A stretch of DNA of 64,000 nucleotides from Phallus indusiatus (lineage: Eukaryota > Basidiomycota > Agaricomycetes > Phallales > Phallaceae), in the NCBI GenBank assembly GCA_027605045.1, contig JAQFWX010000004.1, forward strand, positions 1,116,001 to 1,180,000, in the 5' to 3' direction. Every line of letters begins with the position of its first letter. Position 1 is the stretch's first letter. The notes under the pieces are model-generated. The model searched no databases. It saw nothing but the letters and a program-made list of their open reading frames with translations, and was not told where the DNA came from. This document shows positions 24,215 through 35,847 of the stretch, piece by piece. The position numbers and the translations under genes were made by a program.

Positions 24215-25580
24215 GCTTCGTCTTGTTATGGCATTATTGATCAGGTGTAATTTGAATGTATAGATTATCTTTTTAATAATAACCCCCAATAACATTAAAA
24301 TATACCTCATACAACCCATGCATATTTTGCATTGCATCTTGAACTACATTCAGTCCAATAGCCTGTGATTTTTCCATAAAGATTGTCTCATTTGGTGGAG
24401 TGGCGTCATGATGTGTTTGGGTGGGTGGGGGAGATGGTGCCATAAGTATACAACAACAAAGTTTACAAGGTACGAAACAAGGAAAGAGAAAACAAGTATA
24501 AATAGGTTTCACCTTCACATGTCACCTCAGATCTAATAAAGATAAATATTTAACAACCTCAGAGAAGCGGAAAAATGAATGCGCCGCAAGAAAAGGTGGA
24601 GAGCAATCACAATAACCCAATTTAATAAAGGAAAATAAAAACGAGGATGAGACGGTAAAAACGGGGAAAATGTTTGAGAAACACGAGAAAAGAGGCTATA
24701 TCAAAAATCTATAGTTACGACCTAATTTCGAGGACACCTGCTTCAGGACAGGTTCTTCTTTTGGGGAGAAAGAGGGGCACGTGTACTCCCAATATTAATC
24801 TCCACAATTAGTTTGTCTGGGGGGAGGGGAGCCTCTTCTCGAAATCGGCTATTTAATAAATGTTTTGAAAGGAAACAAGATGGAAAGCGAAGAGATGGCC
24901 ACGAGAACGACTTGCGTCAGCCCGGAGAATACCGCAATTCTTCTCAGTTGGACCCAAAGTAAAGGATACTCCTCAAAAAGAAGGCTAAGGCTAAAGGGGT
25001 AAAGTCCCGACGGTGAAAAATTGGAACGCCGAGACGTGTTGGAAGCCGAAACACGCGGGGGAATAACGTGAGCTCTTGAAATTAAGTCATAGTAACCTCG
25101 AAAATTTATTTTGGAGCCCAAAATAACCAATTTCGGAGATGTAGATGGAAATGAGCATCGTTATGATTGATGATGATGACTGATGGTGTGGTGTTAATTA
25201 CGGGATATGTCATCGATTAAAGTGGCTTGCTGTCTGCAGCGCATTATCGCTTCTTTGGTCCAGGGCAGAAGGATAAAATACCAGGGGTGGCGCACACGAT
25301 GGTCGGAATTTGTTTAGAAGGGTAAAAGCCGTATAAGTTTCGATAAAAAGAAAGAAGAGTTGATTGTAAGTGCACAAATACTCTTGATTTGGCAAATTTC
25401 TCAACGTGAAGGTATGGAAAGCATGAGTGATGTATTGTATTGTTGTTGTACAGTCCGACGTGAGGCATGACGACTTCTCTGAAACGGATGCCCAAAAGCG
25501 ATATTCGTTGAAGGAAATAGAAAGGCAATTAAAAGAACCGAAAGAAAATCTGATCGATATCCTTGTACAATATTAATAGC
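24215..25580. other. Convergent intergenic region, 1.4 kb
   Basis: Lies between the PPR stop and the velvet stop codons. Only short unsupported frames; contains simple repeats such as TGATGATGATGA near 25164-25182. Nothing gene-like seen beyond UTRs. Confidence 0.5.
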
Positions 25581-27911
25581 TCAGGAGGATTCTTCATCTG
25601 ACGAAGCAGCCTCCGGTCGACCAAATCTCCTGGCCTGTTTGTTGTTTGCATGTCTATTTCGCTGTTTTGAAAAGAATCCAAAAATAAAAAGAATGAGCGA
25701 AACATTGAAGGAAGAGATGAAAAAAAAAAAAAAAAGAAAAATTGAATAGTTTTGACGTGTGTTTGGGTTTATTTGAAATTGATATTCTTTTGATGGTGGA
25801 TAACCATGGCAGAAAGCCAAGATTAAATTATAACTTATTGAAGAAACACGCACCAAAGGCAGTTTTTGGCCTTGATTTCCAAACGCGATAGATAAAGCAG
25901 TCGTATCGGGGACGCCAGGGAAACGTTTGGCCGAGTAAACAGTAAAAGGCTCCGTAAAGATCTGGGAAAGGACAGGCGATACACCTGTATGCATGGTGTT
26001 CGAATATCCATTTGGAGAAGGGGATCTGAGAAGACACAACAAGTCACAATTAGGTACGACACTTTGGGCAGGGAACCACAGAAATTTTAAAGTTTAGAGT
26101 AGTTTCGGCAGGACAACTCACATTCCCACGTTCATAAGGCGCATTCGCAATCTAAATGTTCCCTCCGTCCGGATGCTTAAATCTTGAAAAAGGAAAAATA
26201 TACCAGGTTTGCGGTGTTCATCTTGGAGACGCTGAGCGTTCGCGGATAAAGGTCCGACGAGAGTCCGGGTGTAGGTGTGTCGAGGAGTGGCATTGGCAAT
26301 TGCGGCGTTCAATTCGCGTTCTCGAGCACTGTTGTATCTATTATGGGCTTGTTCCTTATCTCCGTGAGCGTGTGAGGACGCCGGGGGAATAGGTGACGAG
26401 GGCACCATGTGAGACGGTACCGAAAGGGAATTTTGCTGAGCATAGGATTGAAAGGATAAAGCACCACTGCCACCGCCACCGCCGGGTGAGGTGGGTGACC
26501 ATGGATCCATAGAAGATAAATTGGGAAGTTGAGAAAAGGAGTCGTGCATGGCGGTGGTCTGGGCGTCCGGGACGGACTCGAACAGACTGTCCGTCCACGA
26601 TCTAAATCCACTGTTGTTAGTTGGAGTGCGGCTATTGTTGCCAGGGTTGACTACTAACGAATCTGCACTAGAGTCGGCCAGCGGAGACATGTTATATTGG
26701 CCTTGCAGATCGGCGAAAGAGGGCATTATGCCTAACGACATATGAAATGGATCATGAGAGGAAGGAGAGGCAGGATGATTGTTTGTTCCAAATGAGGTAG
26801 TCGAGTCCAAAGAGTGTATAGATGGAAGCGTCAAGGATTGACTGTTGTTAGACTGCGTGTGCCATTGCGAATGTTGTTGTTGTTGTTGTTGTTGTTGTTC
26901 GGATTGAGCCGTATTAGTGCTAGCAGACCACGGATCAGAACTAGAATAGTGATATGAGATGGAAGAAGTTTGCGTAGGTGAAGGGACGATAGGGGACGTC
27001 AACATGGACTGCGCGAGAAAAGAGAAGAAAAGAAGAAAAATGATATCAGTTTTGAATTGAACAAATGCGGTTCACGTAAATGAGACACATAGAAGGAAAG
27101 CGGTACCGTACATTTGGGTCATCTCCGCCTCCGCCGTCGTGGCCTCTTGGGGGATGGTTTGAAAATGGCCTATTCCTTTCAGCAGCGGCAGGATATGGAC
27201 TAGGACGGGTAGAAGAACGAGCGGTAAGGGTAAGCGAATTGTTGGGACCGCCCGGAACACCCGCTAGCTCGTTGGCTGGCCGTTTACGTGGTTTAGCCAA
27301 ATGAGAGGGCAAATATCTATCGGAGGCAGAGGGATGTAAAACGAGGTTCATTTCTTCTTTGCCATCTTCTGACCACAGGTCGACTGTTACGACGAAGAAA
27401 TCATAATCTATATCACTAGTAAAATGAGAGAGAGAGATAGGCAAAAGATTTTTGAACAAAAAAGTCAGAATAGATGCTGTGCGTAACGTAAAACGACGTA
27501 CTCTACTTCGACAATCGAATTATCTCGTCTTCTGACAATCATCTTGGCTACTGCAGCGGGTGCAAGAGGTCGCCTGTCCTGAAAGTTGCATTTCAATTAA
27601 AAAAAACAAAGTAAAAAGAAACGTTTAGCGAACTTTGTCACCAAATCCACACATTCGGGCGCGTATAGGGTGCTGAGCGGCTTCGAGACAGTAATGCCTA
27701 AGGGTGGCAATTATATGTATCATATCCTCAGTTCTGGGTGGACTCTCTTTTTTCAATACAAATTCAATGAAATGACGCACCTGTCTCGATGCCAGTATCC
27801 CCATTCTTCGGGACCATTGCCGTTGTGCAAAATGGTGCGGCCTTCGGGTGAACGAACCGAGGAATTGCCCATGAGAGCATTAAGCTGTCTCTGGGATGTC
27901 TTTTGAATCAT
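25581..27911 (-). CDS. velB: Velvet-domain regulator, VelB-like
   Basis: Fungal velvet factor, a DNA-binding regulator of development and secondary metabolism that in other fungi pairs with VeA or VosA. Exons complement(25581..25661, 25854..26025, 26122..27008, 27112..27415, 27502..27578, 27634..27697, 27781..27911); 571 aa. The velvet domain is in two parts: HYCLEAAQHPIRARMCGFGD through DRRPLAPAAVAKMIVRR and DIDYDFFVVTVDLWSEDGKE, then after a gap RTLVGPLSANAQRLQDEHR, PGIFFLFQDLSIRTEGTFRL and FTEPFTVYSAKRFPGVPDTT. The gap is a roughly 330-residue Pro/Ser/Gln/Gly-rich insertion with a polyQ tract. A split velvet domain is the known signature of VelB. The insertion here is far longer than the roughly 100 residues I recall for Aspergillus VelB. 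C-terminal basic RNRHANNKQARRFG may be a nuclear signal. Confidence 0.88.
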
Positions 27912-28260
27912 TTATAAGAGCAAGAGAACGAGGGAGAATGAGAAGGGGGGAGAGAAAAGCGTAATATTTATGGGTTTATGATACACAGCCGTGGGATTTC
28001 GAGATTATCCTGTGGCCCAAAAGTGTGGATTGCAACGGAAGCGCGGATTGGGAATTTATTTGTTAGTGCCGCGCGCGCGCACGCGAGAGAGTAAAAAAAA
28101 GATTCTAATCAGATTGCACAAGAGTTCCAGTCTTGTGGGTAGGCCAGTGATAGCTCTAGAAATACGCATCGTGAGTGTCATGTCGTTTGCAGCTGACACG
28201 ACTCGAGTCCGCTATGTAGTTGTTACACAACATCGTCCATTTTCAAACTCGGACCCAATA
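27912..28260. promoter_or_regulatory. Divergent promoter region (velB / Arf GAP)
   Basis: 349 nt between opposite start codons, including an alternating CG/GC-rich patch at about 28068-28086 (GCGCGCGCGCACGCG) that could adopt non-B DNA. No specific site assigned. Confidence 0.4.
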
Positions 28261-29736
28261 ATGGCCGATCCGGAAACGAGAAAAATCCTGCAAGAATTGC
28301 TCAACGACGATACATTGGACAACAAAAGTTGATTGTTTTTCTTTGTAGTTTTATTTATTCTCTAATCTTCCTTCATCACCCAACAACAACAACAACGTCA
28401 TCTTCTTTGTCGCTCGCCCTTGATCAGCCTGCGTTGATTGTGGAGCACCTCGTCCTCAATGGGCTTCTGTCAGCTTTGCGATCTTCATGTGTCTCCAGTG
28501 CGCTGGCTTGCATCGAGGCTTTGGTGTTCATATCAGGTATTTGTGGCTTGGTCAAAGTTTTAATGGGACATGTCCTGATCTAGTCATTTATCCAGTTTCG
28601 TCAGAAGTGTTAGCATGGACGCATGGCAGGAAGATCAGTTACGACGAATGAAAGTACGCAATGTTTTTTTATCAAGATCGTTTTGATTCATTACAGACTG
28701 CCTGATAAGTAATAATTTCCATAGCTCGGAGGAAATGCCCCCTTTAAGAAATTCCTTGAAGAATACCCTTCGGACCAAAGTGGCTACACATCCGGAATGA
28801 GTCCTCACGAGAAATACCACTGCTGGGCTGCGAGTCAATATCGGGAAAAGGTGCGTTCTAATCTCGCAATTTCACATGGCAGAAATAATATAAAATAATA
28901 ATATATTTTGTTCTTTTGAAAAGTTGACAGCAATGTTAGAAAATAAACCATGGAGTCCTTCACCCCCATCGTTAACCCAAACCCCCTCAAGACCATCATC
29001 TGCGCAAGGCGGCCTCCGCAAGTCACGGACGTCGAATCGAACAGGATCCAGTCTCGGACAGAGGGCATCTCCATCCCCGGCTCCCGATAATGTTACCACC
29101 AGCACTGGTAATGAAAGTTACTTCGCTTCTTTAGGAGCCATGAATGCCCAACGGCCAGATTACCTGCCTCCTTCTCAAGGAGGAAAATACACAGGATTTG
29201 GAAACACGCCTGATCCAGACTCTTCACAGACCTTTTCTTCTTCTTCTTCTTCTTCGACTTCGGAAATGCAAACAGAGGCTCTTCGTGTATTCTCAAAGGG
29301 TTGGTCCGCGTTTACGGGAGCGGTTGCGGCTGTTTCTGAAACGGTTGTCAAGCCTGGCTTGGAGAAAGTGGCTGATCCCGAATTCCGTGAAAAAGTCGGA
29401 GGAATGGTATCTGCTGCTAGTCAGAAAGCGGCTGCTGCTGCTGGACAGGCGAATGCATGGGGTAAAACGCAATTTGGAGTGGACGTTGGAGAGAGTGTTG
29501 GAACTGTGGTGGACAAAGTCAAAACCAATATACTTGGAGGGCCTGGAGGAGGATACGAACCCGTGGAACAGAATCCATGGGCAGAGTCGGAAGAAACATC
29601 TGCACTTGACAGGAACATTCAGGACGATGATTTCTTCAACAGCAACATGAAAACGACAAGCAATGAGAACGCTTTTGTTAGTAGTCGTGCCGATAAGCTT
29701 CGGGAAGAAGAGTGGGACGAATGGAAGGATTTCTAA
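28261..29736 (+). CDS. GCS1: ADP-ribosylation factor GTPase-activating protein (Gcs1/ArfGAP1)
   Basis: Stimulates GTP hydrolysis by Arf on Golgi membranes and so drives COPI coat release. Exons 28261-28327, 28428-28536, 28596-28653, 28725-28850, 28924-29736; 390 aa. The ArfGAP zinc finger is complete (CVDC, 16 residues, CLQC) with the catalytic Arg in GLHRGFGVHISFVRS and the family helix MDAWQEDQLRRMKLGGN. After a Ser/Pro-rich linker with a poly-Ser run from a TTC repeat, the C-terminal half has amphipathic stretches (VFSKGWSAFTGAVAAVSETV) like the curvature-sensing ALPS motifs of ArfGAP1, and ends in a charged DEWKDF. The start is the Met giving MADPETRKILQELLNDD, the family N-terminus. Confidence 0.93.
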
Positions 29737-29953
29737 ACTAATTGGCGTGGTTCCAACTCGAGCCACGGACAATTATAATTAGAATAGACTAATTTGGCTT
29801 TTTTTTTTGATATACTTGATATACCTAAGTTGAAAAAGGCTTATCGCACAATTAAGATTGTTTCATGCCAGTCATTTTGGATGATGCCGTCACATGAGTT
29901 CGCTTTTTTGTATTATATAAAAAATTGCAATCCTCCGTTCCCCGTCTTTGTTT

Positions 29954-30369
29954 ATGATCATTACTTCATCTGCAACAAGTACAGACAGTACCTCAAAGGC
30001 GAGAGCGCCACCGCCGTCTTATTCACAAGCTACGGCACCGTCAGAAGTAGCGACGATGACAACAGGTACATATATTTTATAAAGGGTAAATGGTATAGAG
30101 TTAATCAACCACTCTTATAAGGACACTATCATTACCATCATCCTGACCAACAACAAAACCTTCATCAACACCATCACCACCACGACCATCGCGGTGGGCC
30201 AGGACCATTGGGTGTCGTTCTACCGTACTATGACCCCACGTCTGACTGGGCAATGAGAGAGGGAGCTCGACGGGGGAGAGAGCGTTTCCTGGCCGCACTG
30301 TTCTGGGCTGTTATCATATGGCTGGCTATCGGATCGCTATTGGCTGGCGGGGGTGTGATCCACTGGTGA
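29954..30369 (+). CDS. Small His-rich tail-anchored protein with Pro-rich PPPSY motif
   Basis: Two exons, 29954-30065 and 30122-30369, give 119 aa with a clean 56-nt intron. The N-terminus is Ser/Thr-rich with APPPSYSQATAPSE, followed by a His-rich stretch (HYHYHHPDQQQN, HQHHHHHDHRGG), then a conserved-looking segment VVLPYYDPTSDWAMREGARR and a C-terminal hydrophobic helix (FLAALFWAVIIWLAIGSLLA) ending nine residues or so before the stop. PPxY motifs bind WW domains of Nedd4/Rsp5 ligases; PPPSY fits that pattern. The His cluster could bind Zn, Ni or Cu. I do not recognise a named family and make no function claim. It starts 217 nt after the Arf GAP stop on the same strand; no ribosome-level evidence is available from sequence. 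Confidence 0.6.
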
Positions 30370-31064
30370 CCGGTGACAGGGGCAATGTGACAGGTATTAT
30401 TATTGTTGGTATCTGAGGGCGCATGTGGGCTCCCGAGAAAGGCTGTGCAGGTAGATGTGGGTGGTCCGTGCATAATATGTGACGTGATGACAAATGAGCA
30501 CGGAGACCCCGGGGAGTGATAACGTCATTGAACTCTGTTTTCGCTGTGTATACGCCATTGTTTACCTCGCTAGTGCATCAACATAGTTTAGTAATAGTTT
30601 CCCACGGATAGTGTTTGGGGTCCTTGTGTGTGGGGTGTGTTTCTGCCACTGGGCGATTGTTTTTTCGGTTTTTTGTTTCTGTTCTTTTTTTCTCTCCCCC
30701 GAACGCTGACACTTTCTCTCTCCGCCTGCCGCCCATCTCCGCCATCCGTTTTTCCTCATCGTCTACCACGTCGGCCGACTACCATTCCTCATCGTCGCTT
30801 CCTTCTTTAATTTATAGCTTCCATACACCACTGCTCCCCCTGCCCATCCTGGCGTTCCACTCCCCTCCCGTCTCCCCGTCTCACAGGACGGACGAGGATT
30901 TAATCAACAAATCCCTCCTCGACTCCATTAACGCCGACGTCGACACTTCCACCACTGCCACTCGTCTCTCTCCTGCATCTCAGCATTCTCATCTTTCTTA
31001 TGATCATCAGCAAGTCTCTTCTTCATCCCATCCAGTTTATCCGTCGCGAAATTCTCTCGATATC
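30370..31064. other. Promoter / 5' leader of the Whi3-like gene
   Basis: 695 nt with a strong C/T-rich tract on the plus strand (about 30655-30900), typical of basidiomycete core promoters and 5' UTRs. The Whi3-like frame stays open upstream of the chosen ATG but contains no earlier ATG. Confidence 0.5.
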
Positions 31065-34000
31065 ATGTCACCTCCCTCCTCCACCAACCATCACAACTCC
31101 AATACTCCCAACTATCCACACTTCCCACAATCCGCCTCTTACATGCCCTATTCCGGAGACTCATTCAACTACCCAACCAAGGCTGATATTTTCGGTCCTT
31201 CTCCCAGCGACAGATACGACTTTGGTGACCCTTACCAGGACTCAACCTTAGCCCAGAAACATGTAGCTTCCTACTCAGTCCAGCTTGTCAAACAACAGCA
31301 GTCTCAATCACAACAACAGCAGCAGCAGCAGCAACAACAACAAGTTAACGGCATACCCTACCTCAACGGTGCTCATCTTCCGAACGGTCTTGCATTTTCA
31401 CCATCTTCTCATCATCACCATCATCCTCCTTCAACACAGCATCCTCTTTTACAAGCACCTAACTCCGGTTCCGGAAATGTCTCTCAACAATCTTCCTCTC
31501 AGCATGGTCAGCCACCACAACAGCAAAGCAACCGTGGCGACCAAGGTCAAGAGGAGATCTCGACTATTTTTGTGGTTGGATTTCCTGACGACATGCAGGT
31601 TAGTGGTATTATTATTGATATTTTCTCCAAAACAGCTACTCATATTTTCTGTTCGTTTGGTTCAGGAACGAGAATTTCAAAACATGTTCACGTTCGCTAC
31701 TGGATTTGAGGCCGCTACCCTGAAGATCCCCAACAAAGATTCTTCTGCATATGGATCTGCTGCTAGTGCATCCGGTGTCACGAATACTTTACGCCAAGCC
31801 GGCTACCTTAATCAACAGCATCCTGGTTCATCCGCTTACTCTGGTGCTCAGGACCCATACAATCTCGTCACCGTTAATTCAGGTGGTGTTGTCGTAGACG
31901 GTCCCCAAGGTACTTCATCCTCATGGCAACAACCCAATTCGGCGGATTCCTTTGGTGTCGATTCGCAGCAACAGCAGCAGCAACAACAGATTCATCCACC
32001 ACCACGGAAACAGATTATTGGTTTTGCCAAGTTTCGTACTCGCCAGGAAGCTTTAATAGCTCGAGATGAGCTACAGGGTAAAAGAGTCGATATTGAGAAG
32101 GGCGCTGTTCTTAAAGCTGAAATGGCAAAGAAGAACTTGCATACGAAAAGGGGTGTTGGCCCCCTCGGCTTACCTTCTGGTTTAATCCCTCCCACGTCAT
32201 CTGTCAACGCAAACGTAGCTCTATCCGGTGTGGTCTCTGGCGCGTCAAACAATCTTAACTTGGGATCATCAGAGTTGTCTGGTGCGGTGAATCCTCCCAG
32301 TTTCGGATACACGAACGGCACTGTGATTGGGTTTGTTCCATCTTCCGGACATACGAGTTCTGGTGAATCACTCGTTGCACGCGATCGCCAACCTGGTACA
32401 CTTGATGCACCTATGGGTTTGGGAGCTAGTGCGCTTAATCGCAGGCCCCTCCAGCAACAGGGTGACGAAAAGGAACATGATCCGAGAGAGAAGCGTGGAT
32501 TATCAGTTTCGACGGCAACTTCTGTCACTGTCACCCGTGACGAACCAGACCAACACGAGCAGGTCCGCAGGGAGAGATCTACGGTTTACGATGCCTTCCA
32601 TTCAGTATCCGATACTTCGAATTTGATCAGTCCGCCCGGCGGATCTACCATGAATGGGAATGTTAATCCATTGGGCCTCCCCGAGTTTGCCACCTATTCT
32701 TTAGGTAACGGGTTACATTCCAACAACAATAATAACGTTCTTACTCATGGGACGTTATCAAACCTGGCTTCGAAACACCACGGGTATTCAGGTGGTGGAG
32801 ATATATATTTATCTCCGCAATCACACCATCATCAACAGCAACAATTGTTGCATTTACCTCAGGCTCACAATTCGACTGCACCCGGTACTCCGTGGAATTT
32901 AACAGGTATGTTTCCTAACTAAAGAGTTCATTAGCTTGAGGTTAATTGGATTTTTTTTAAAAGCTTTAAACTCTAACGTGTCGTCTTCGTCTATTCCACC
33001 TCGACCACCGTCATCGTCACAGTCTAGTCCTCCCTCGAGTTTTGATGTTCCCTATTCTGAACAACGGGGCACCTATAGCAATGGTTCGTACGCAGATCCG
33101 AATGAGATTCTTTCTCCTCCCGACCTCAACACACCTCTCCCACCTACCGGCGGATCCCAAATTCTCCGATTGCATTCCCCTAATGGTGACTCCTCAAACG
33201 GACAACATTATCACCACATCACAGGGTTCTCATCGTTCGGCGTCAACTCTCCATCCTCACTCCCTAGATCAAGTTCGTCTAGCATCGCCGATGACTCGCA
33301 AGGAAGCAGTCTCGGCAGTTTGGAAAATGATTTTTCCAAGGTTTTGCTAGTCAGCACTGAAGGTGATACTTCTCAGTTGCCTTCGCCTGAATCGCGAGCC
33401 AGTTCTGCTGGAGGACCTGCTTCGGCTTCGACGAGTACTCTTCCTTCTTCTGGTATCGATGGTCGTCAAGCCTCTAATCTTCATCCTCGCCAACACCATC
33501 CTGGCAATGCGTCCGACCATAATCCTCCGGTATGCTCTCTTTAATTCTGAATGCGATTTGTGTTGTTGACCATCCTTGATTAGATTAATACGTTATATGT
33601 CGGAAACCTGCCTAACCCACCTGTAGCATCTGGTTATACCAGCTCGGTCCTTGAAGATAGCCTTCGGTCTTTGTTTACGCAATGTCCTGGCTATCGAAAG
33701 TTATGCTTTAGACAGAAGAACAATGGTCCAATGTGCTTTGTCGAGGTTCGTTATTTTCTCCACTAGCTTGTGGATGAGAGAATGCTGACAATGTAGGATG
33801 ATAGTTTGAAGATGTGAATTATGCTACAAAGGCTATGCGCGACCTTTATGGGAACCCGTTGAACGGACTTGTTAAAGGCGGTATCCGGTTGTCGTTCTCT
33901 AAGAATCCTTTGGGAGTTCGCCCTTCCAATCCTAATGGCCAGAGTCAGAATCAACGCCAGCAAACGCAACCGCCCTCTGGATCTCATCAATCACAAGGAG

Positions 34001-34671
34001 CCGTTTCTAGCAATTCGATGAACTTTTCTTCGATGCATGATGCCTTTCAGACCAGAGCACCTCCGTCGGATATTGTGATCGGTGGTAATCGACCCATTCT
34101 TCGACACTATGATTCACCTTTAACCATGGGTACAACCGAGTTGAACTCTCCCAACCATCTTTATAATTATAGCATTTCGCCGCCACCCACTTCGAGATTT
34201 TTCTCACCTCCACCATCGAGTTCGTTGAATGCGGTCGGCTCTGGACCTGGACAAGGTGTCAGTGCTACCGTTAATGCTACTTCATCATCCATGTCCTCTG
34301 CGAGCTCAACATCTTCGGCTTCCGCCTCAGGGGCATCATCTTCCTTGCCAGGTGTCACCGGGTCTTCCTTCCCGAACAATATGAGATCCACCGTTCCCTC
34401 TGAATTCGGGGGATCTGCACTCTCGCCTACATTGTCCACGCAGACCTATTCCCCGTCTTTTGGTATGAACCTCAATACGGGGGTCTCATCTCCCGCTTTA
34501 GAACCCGACGATCGTGCGGTCAGATTTGCCAGATCACCACCTATCTCGAGTACTCAGATTCATTCATTTGGGTTATCTGGCTCCAGCTTGGCATCCTTTT
34601 CTTCTGCGTCTTCGTCGAATGGTGCGGTCTCACCTGGCCTGCAAATGCCCTCCCTTTCACCCAAGAAATAA
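31065..34671 (+). CDS. RNA-binding protein of the Whi3/Scw1 type
   Basis: Large low-complexity protein with two RNA-recognition motifs, as in budding yeast Whi3 and fission yeast Scw1, which bind mRNAs to control cell size, cell wall or polarity and can form condensates. Exons 31065-31598, 31666-32905, 32964-33529, 33584-33745, 33805-34671; 1122 aa. An N-terminal RRM-like domain is split by a Gly/Ser/Gln-rich insert: [20 protein letters not shown], then [20 protein letters not shown]. The C-terminal RRM is canonical: [13 protein letters not shown] (RNP2) and [20 protein letters not shown] (RNP1), ending [15 protein letters not shown]. PolyQ tracts (CAG/CAA) occur near 31312-31341 and 31966-31988. 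The start is the first ATG in frame. Confidence 0.88.
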
Positions 34672-35641
34672 AGCGCGAAATACTGATCCTGATTTTGCAT
34701 ACCAATGTATATAGATAACAACAGTGTTGCATACGGCTTTACGGCGACTCCCCTTTCCACCTTTTGTTTGTCTTAAATGTACTCGATACCCTCCCTGTTC
34801 ATTATGGCATCCCTTCTTCTTCTTCTTCTTCCTCCTCTCGGGCATGTGTTTCGATTGTGTTTTTTTATCCTTTTTACTTTATTTTCTTCCCTCCCTTCAG
34901 TCAAGACAACTTCTTTCTGTTTCTCTTTCTCTGATCAATATCTCGCTCCATTTTTCGTCTCGGTTTTTGCTTATATTACTACCACTAGTACCCATTATCA
35001 TTACCACAACATGTTCGAATTCTCCGCATCTATACGTAACAAGGGCGATTTCCTCACAAACAACAAAATTTTATCTCTCTCTGTCTCTATCTCTTCCTCT
35101 CGCATTCTCCATTAATCAAAGACCAATGGCTCCTAATCCTTCCGGAATTACGACCCTTTTTCAGTTCGAATACTCGCGTCGCGATACAAGTTTTCCGTAT
35201 ACGTCAGCGAACGCCATCGACATCCCGTTATATATGTATTATTGTTTTTGTGAATATATCGGACCATTCTGTCAAAACTCTCTCCTTCCTACTCTGTTCT
35301 GCGGAATTGTCTCCCTCTTTGCCCAGGGGCACACGATGGTTCACTGGTTTGCTTTTGCGTTTGTTTTCTTTCATATGTTTGTACTCTTTGCGCTGAGTAC
35401 ATTCCCTTTATATTATTATCCCTGTCATGGACTCGTTTTCTCACTTCTCAATTATACATTTGAACATTCACCTGCAAATGACCCCAATTTTTTTTTACCT
35501 GTTACATTTCTTCCCCTCCTTCTCTCATATACATGACTTTTCTTTATCTTAACTCGACATATCTTGTTTTCTTTTTGTTTCTTATCTGTTTCGTTCTTAT
35601 CCTGTCAATGTTTCACATCCCTAATCTGTGTCGTTACCTCT
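34672..35641. other. Long pyrimidine-rich 3' flank of the Whi3-like gene
   Basis: About 970 nt, T/C-rich on the plus strand, up to the copia insertion site. It contains a long open frame by virtue of its composition, but the product is a biased Phe/Leu/Ser string without domains, so I read this as 3' UTR and intergenic DNA. Confidence 0.5.
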
Positions 35642-35646
35642 TCATT

Positions 35647-35832
35647 TGTTGAGTGAAGATCTGAGGAGCTTCGGTCAAAAGACATATATTAAGTTTTAGC
35701 TAGACAAACGTACCTGAGGAGCTTCGGTCAAAAGACGAAGTCTTTTGGCCGGCGCCTCAGGTCACTATGTACAGCGCGTTATGTAATGTAATATAGATTC
35801 TAATCTACGGTGACCGCGTCGTAACTCCAACA
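35647..35832 (-). repeat. Copia 3' LTR (in element orientation)
   Basis: Matches 45669-45854 base for base as far as I can read. It contains a 23-bp direct repeat (CTGAGGAGCTTCGGTCAAAA-GAC) at two places and a long imperfect hairpin at 35712-35762 whose loop is centred on AAAAGACGAAGTCTTTT. Confidence 0.97.
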
Positions 35833-35841
35833 CTCCCCCTC
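35833..35841 (-). other. Copia polypurine tract
   Basis: On the minus strand GAGGGGGAG lies directly next to the 3' LTR, the position and composition of the plus-strand primer. Confidence 0.85.
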
Positions 35842-35847
35842 GATAGG

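Noticed and set aside
24849..25528. Minus-strand frames downstream of velB
   Set aside because: Short, no shared splice structure and no recognisable protein features.
29144..29772. Long frames on both strands over the Arf GAP last exon
   Set aside because: Shadows of the Arf GAP coding frame, without family resemblance.
34724..35536. 270-codon open frame on the plus strand
   Set aside because: The product is a Phe/Leu/Ser-rich string from pyrimidine-rich DNA after the Whi3-like stop; no domain, no splice partners.
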